A DNA stretch of 64,000 nt from assembly GCA_019722365.1 (NCBI GenBank), contig JADFUC010002174.1:62001-126000 (forward strand), given 5' to 3'. The notes beneath the pieces are model-generated. The model saw only the letters and a program-made list of their open reading frames with translations. It made no database searches and had not been told where the DNA came from. This document shows, one piece after another, positions 60,651-64,000 of the stretch (positions are counted from its first letter, which is position 1; each line of letters opens with the position of its first letter). Source of the stretch: Lithospermum erythrorhizon (lineage: Eukaryota; Streptophyta; Magnoliopsida; Boraginales; Boraginaceae). The translations under genes and the position numbers were made by a program.

Positions 60651-61584
60651 GAATATTAGCACAAACATTATAAACCGAGTTCATGCTAATTTATCACGAC
60701 GTTGGATGACATTTTATAAATGGTGGAAATTTGAATTCAAATGTGTTAGTAGATAAGTTAAGCATCTAACCACAACGCCATGTAATAAAGTCCAGATAAT
60801 TAATCAAACAGTGAGATAATTCGTACATGCTTTACCTCGATTCAAGATATAAAACAAGTGATGTCAGGATATATGATAATGAAATAATTTGAAGTTCTTA
60901 TGATAAACATCTTATGTCCTGGGGAGTGCAGGTATAGCTATATCTGGGGAGAAGACTTCTAAGCGAACTAAAAGACACACCGAAATGCATGGAGTTGAAT
61001 ACTCATGGGAATTTGCTATATACTTAAGAAAGATAACAACAGATAAGTTGCTACTACATGAAGGTGAGTACGTTGTTGGACATGGTGGGTTGTTGTATTA
61101 GTTGAAAGTTATTAAGGAAAGATTTATCTTGTCGCAGAGAGTATTATAAAATATAACTCTTTGGGGTATAGTTTTTAAATAGGAAAGAGACTCGAATTAT
61201 CCTTTAAGCTCAGAAGGAGCTGGGTAAACTTCATGTATATTTATATTCACTCAACTTCATAAATTTAATTTGTCCCTAAGATTTTATATGCCTAAAGTTA
61301 CAGGATAATTGAGATGTATCAAGCCGAGTACCGCACCTAGCTTAAGGTGTATATGGTTGAAGACCTCATCAGCTATAAATTTATCTTCTTTGGATATTTA
61401 TATCAGATTCTAATAATTATTGTTGTCTCGAAAGTTGTAAAACGCATTGCTTGATGTCAGATTTATATTATTACTTTTTAAATATTGTAGCTTGCTAGTT
61501 CAATCTCGGCGGGATAAGTTGTAGTATTGTTTTATTTATGATGTAAATGAGTCATTTTTATCGTTATCCAACAAGCCATGATCA

Positions 61585-62545
61585 TTATTCTATTATGATC
61601 TGGCCCCAACCTCGTGGGGGTCCACCCAAGTGGTCATACTCAATATGAAAAATATTCCTACCATCCACTTGTTCATAGTCAAGAACTATTTGCCCGACAT
61701 ATATGATATGTAAGTTCTGGATCCATAACCCCAATACATCAGAATGCAAGCATTCCATCGGGTAACTAATGTAGTTGTTCTCACCAACCATCCTCGGCCA
61801 ACACCGGGTCCCTAATGCATTAAAAATCTGCCCTGCCTCCTTTCTTTGGGACAATCACTTTTCCAAAGACCCCTTCTCCTATTAATAGCTAACGTATCTC
61901 CTAAATACCAAATCTCTTTGTATGGTTTCGAAACTTGCCATCTTTGCCGGGGTTTACCATAACTCATTGTTATCAAGCTATAAAGCGTTAACCCGATTAT
62001 CCGAACTAGTACTACTACAAGTATGTAGTATTTCTCTAATGTGAAGATCCGACCTAACCTTCTGTAGATAAAAAATCCTTTTCCATTTGTCAATGATTCT
62101 CTAAAATTCTCATACGACGGAGTGTAATGAGGCTAATAATATCAATGCAGTAGTCACCATCAATTTTGTCATCTCATTAATCGATCTAGATGATCTTATA
62201 AATGTACCTTCCCGATTCAAGACTCAAACAGACGCCGGCTCCAAGAGCAACTCTGGCTAAGCCTCATGGTCATGTAGACTCTCTGCCTTACACCACAACC
62301 AGCCAGCCGTGGTCTCTGCTCGTAACCCCGCAACGACGCCATCTTCCAAAATGAGCACAAGAATGTTGAATGTGCCTTCTCCAGATGCCATATTTTCGTG
62401 TAGGATCGTGCCAAGCTCAATGCAGGTGCCCAAAGCCCTTCTCGCTTTTGCACAATGCCCTAATCTCGATTCGCTAATGTTCAAGTGATCTCTCCCGAAC
62501 TTCTCAACCTTCTGCATTTCTTTCCACTCATCTCTGCCCAATACG
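61585..62545 (-). pseudogene. Broken copia gag and protease start
   Basis: The minus strand after the PBS reads EWKEMQKVEKFG, ILEDGVVAGLRAETTAGW, LWCKAESL and EMTKLM across two frames. This is the plant copia gag pattern (V-KF-G near the start, ETTA-LW-KLES in the middle). Further on, GLWKSDCPKERRQG (about 61830-61880) looks like the end of a CCHC zinc knuckle, and VLGLWIQN then LDYEQVDGRN (about 61645-61735) resembles the protease start (W-LDSG...Y--VDGG). Key protease residues are not intact. Confidence 0.6.
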
Positions 62546-62556
62546 GCTCGATACCA
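62546..62556 (-). other. Primer-binding site of the copia element
   Basis: The minus strand reads TGGTATCGAGC, one base short of the initiator Met tRNA complement TGGTATCAGAGC. It directly adjoins the inner edge of the right LTR and fixes that LTR as the 5' one. Confidence 0.7.
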
Positions 62557-62558
62557 AT

Positions 62559-62846
62559 TTATATAACAAAGACGACAAGAAAAAATTAAAAGAAAAGAAC
62601 ACAAAGATTTTTATATTTATATCCCTAATAACGTTAAGTTGTGACGAACTACGGGTAGAGCCACTGTAAATTTCACTATAACAACGTATAAATAGAAAAT
62701 GTAACCGAAACAGTTTAGGTAATAAGGCGTCAAGTAAAATCACTAACTATTTGGTGTTAAAAACTAAGAAAGGTACGCCTTTATTATCCAATTATCAAAC
62801 TAAACCCTAAAATTTAAATACGATACATTAAGATAAACTTAATTCA
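62559..62846 (-). repeat. 5' LTR of the minus-strand copia element
   Basis: Partner of 52368-52647 (see shared runs there). It lies immediately outside the PBS. The outer end, near AATTCA at 62846, is placed by matching lengths from the shared TTTAGGTAATA run; the terminal TG/CA bases are eroded. Confidence 0.65.
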
Positions 62847-64000
62847 CGATTTTTATGTTAGCCAACCTGCAATCGGGGATCATATGATTTTGTAGTTGAC
62901 AAGAAAGAAATCAATATTGTGACTTATAAACAACAGTAGCTACAGAGTGAGCATCAATATCTAGTTTCATTTGTTGAATGGAGCACATATGAATGATATG
63001 ATAGGGAGGCTTCAACCAGGTACTAACGACATTTTAGCATAATAACAATCACAAGGATTGTCATTGATTGACCATTCTTGTGATTGTTCGAAAAGGGATC
63101 ATTGGTTTTGTCCAGTGAAGTAACTGGGGATATGGTAAGTAATTTTTCGAAAAAATTAATTTTATTAAGTATTTTTTTAAAAACCATTCTCCCTAAAATT
63201 TCTTTGGCTATTAATAGACGTGGCTAACGGCCGGGCCGCACGGCACACGCCCATTAATCGGACGGAATCTGAACACGTCCATGCCCAACGAATCCGCTTT
63301 CTTAGCCGCTACCGAACTCGAACGGTACATCGCGACGACGAGGCCCACAACCCATTATGTGTCAAAGAAACCCGACCATTTCACCTAAATGTAAATTTTG
63401 TTCAACCAACTATCTTACTCCAAAATAGGGATTCTTTATTTATAAAAGGAAAACGGCTAGTTTTTGTGAACTGAACGTCTGCTTAGTTAAAGCGGACGTC
63501 CGCCAATAACAAATATCTTGCTCAGTCGATCAATGCTTAAATAGCTAATGCATTCGACCTGCTACACAAAGCTGACCTCTATCGTTGATACAGCCAATCC
63601 AACTTGCCATCTACCCAACCACCACTAACGAACGCAAGACGAGACAAACTTTTGTTAAAATCTAGCCCACCCCACAATTAGTTGTGTTGGGCCAACGGCG
63701 TGGCAGAACGTGGGCCTAATCTAACGCACTGACCTTCTCTCGAAGAGGCTTCAACGAACGGCCAACCGAACCCTCATCTACTTGCCACGCCTAGCCAATA
63801 ACATTACCCCGAGATCAGCTTTAAGTGAAGAGGTCATTGTTGATTTGTTAAATGAATCATTTGACAAAGCCCTATTCATAATGACTCAACCAACGACTGC
63901 GGACGGAAATCCGACCTGCGCCCTTAACTAACTGCTCTACCTAATCATTAATATCACGTACTTATTCTACGCACTCCATTAACCTTTTATCCTTTAATAA
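62847..64000. other. Unassigned right end of the window
   Basis: No gene supported. Bases 63215-63360 and 63470-63960 are GC-richer than the surroundings with many short CG-containing words. A plus-strand 84-codon frame at 63220-63474 has no recognisable domain and no codon structure suggesting a gene. It may be another decayed transposable element cut by the window edge. Confidence 0.4.
63044..63088. repeat. 12-base perfect inverted repeat with a 21-base loop
   Basis: AACAATCACAAG at 63044-63055 and its exact reverse complement CTTGTGATTGTT at 63077-63088. It could be a transcript hairpin or the core of a very small MITE; nothing more can be said. Confidence 0.85.

Larger units (their letters stand above)
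52368..62846 (-). mobile_element. Ty1-copia retrotransposon, complete outline, decayed and interrupted
   Basis: A minus-strand element bounded by two similar short LTRs (52368-52647 and 62559-62846). From right to left it carries a PBS, gag, a zinc-knuckle-like segment, protease, [about 3 kb of foreign plus-strand LTR DNA at 57630-60650], GAG-pre-integrase, integrase, RT, RNase H, then a polypurine tract next to the left LTR. The copia domain order (integrase before RT) is clear. All domains are broken. Without the insertion it would be about 7.5 kb, longer than most copia elements, so smaller insertions (perhaps 53.3-54.7 kb) may also be present. Confidence 0.75.

Noticed and set aside
1..64000. 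Search for CRISPR arrays, rRNA, tRNA genes and riboswitches
   Set aside because: No regularly spaced identical repeats with unique spacers and no convincing structural RNA were seen; the tandem repeats present are LTR sub-repeats, hAT sub-terminal repeats and minisatellites.

Overview
The window is AT-rich nuclear DNA from a flowering plant. The evidence is GT-AG introns, plant-type gene families (a RABA-type Rab, an EXO1 nuclease, a two-domain dsRNA-binding protein, and an acidic N-terminus like MYB4R1/SNAPc4) and a large load of plant LTR retrotransposons. The style suggests a eudicot, but the species cannot be named from the sequence. There are no CRISPR arrays, operons, rRNA or convincing tRNA genes.

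Layout. 1-0.43 kb: first exon of a MYB4R1-like gene on the minus strand, running off the left edge. 0.43-5.3 kb: intergenic, with a weak candidate non-coding transcript. 5.3-26 kb: a nest of LTR retrotransposons. Three related Ty1-copia LTRs on the plus strand (from 5299, 10252 and 24874) alternate with two degraded internal regions. The second internal region is split by a complete but heavily decayed Ty3-gypsy chromovirus of Tekay/Del type on the minus strand (12979-22848). 27.1-32.8 kb: a plus-strand LTR of the same gypsy family, itself split by an opposite-strand solo LTR. 32.9-33.2 kb: a LINE tail.

33.5-49.0 kb is the gene island. It holds a complete 12-exon EXO1 gene (plus strand, 608 aa predicted), a convergent DRBM-protein gene (minus strand, five exons, 327 aa predicted, with a possible alternative last exon), a degraded hAT DNA transposon of about 5 kb that appears to carry a second ORF, and a two-exon RABA6-like GTPase (minus strand) whose intron-exon junction looks altered. 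49-52.4 kb: AT-rich intergenic DNA. 52.4-62.8 kb: a minus-strand Ty1-copia element with recognisable short LTRs at both ends, PPT, PBS, gag, protease, integrase, RT and RNase H remnants, interrupted by about 3 kb of plus-strand LTR material. 62.8-64 kb: unassigned, somewhat GC-richer DNA.

How the genes relate: EXO1 acts in nuclear DNA repair, the DRBM protein probably binds dsRNA, RABA6 acts in post-Golgi or endosomal traffic, and the MYB4R1-like protein would act in snRNA transcription. They form no common pathway; their proximity is ordinary plant gene-island structure, with a possible conserved EXO1-RABA6 linkage. No clearly new system was found. The most interesting items are the internal tandem duplication in the EXO1 tail, the repeat-filled EXO1 intron 1, the altered RABA6 acceptor, the two-ORF hAT element with shared sub-terminal repeats, and the multi-layer retrotransposon nesting. 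Exon boundaries were read by eye; LTR and element ends are approximate unless a terminal motif is cited.
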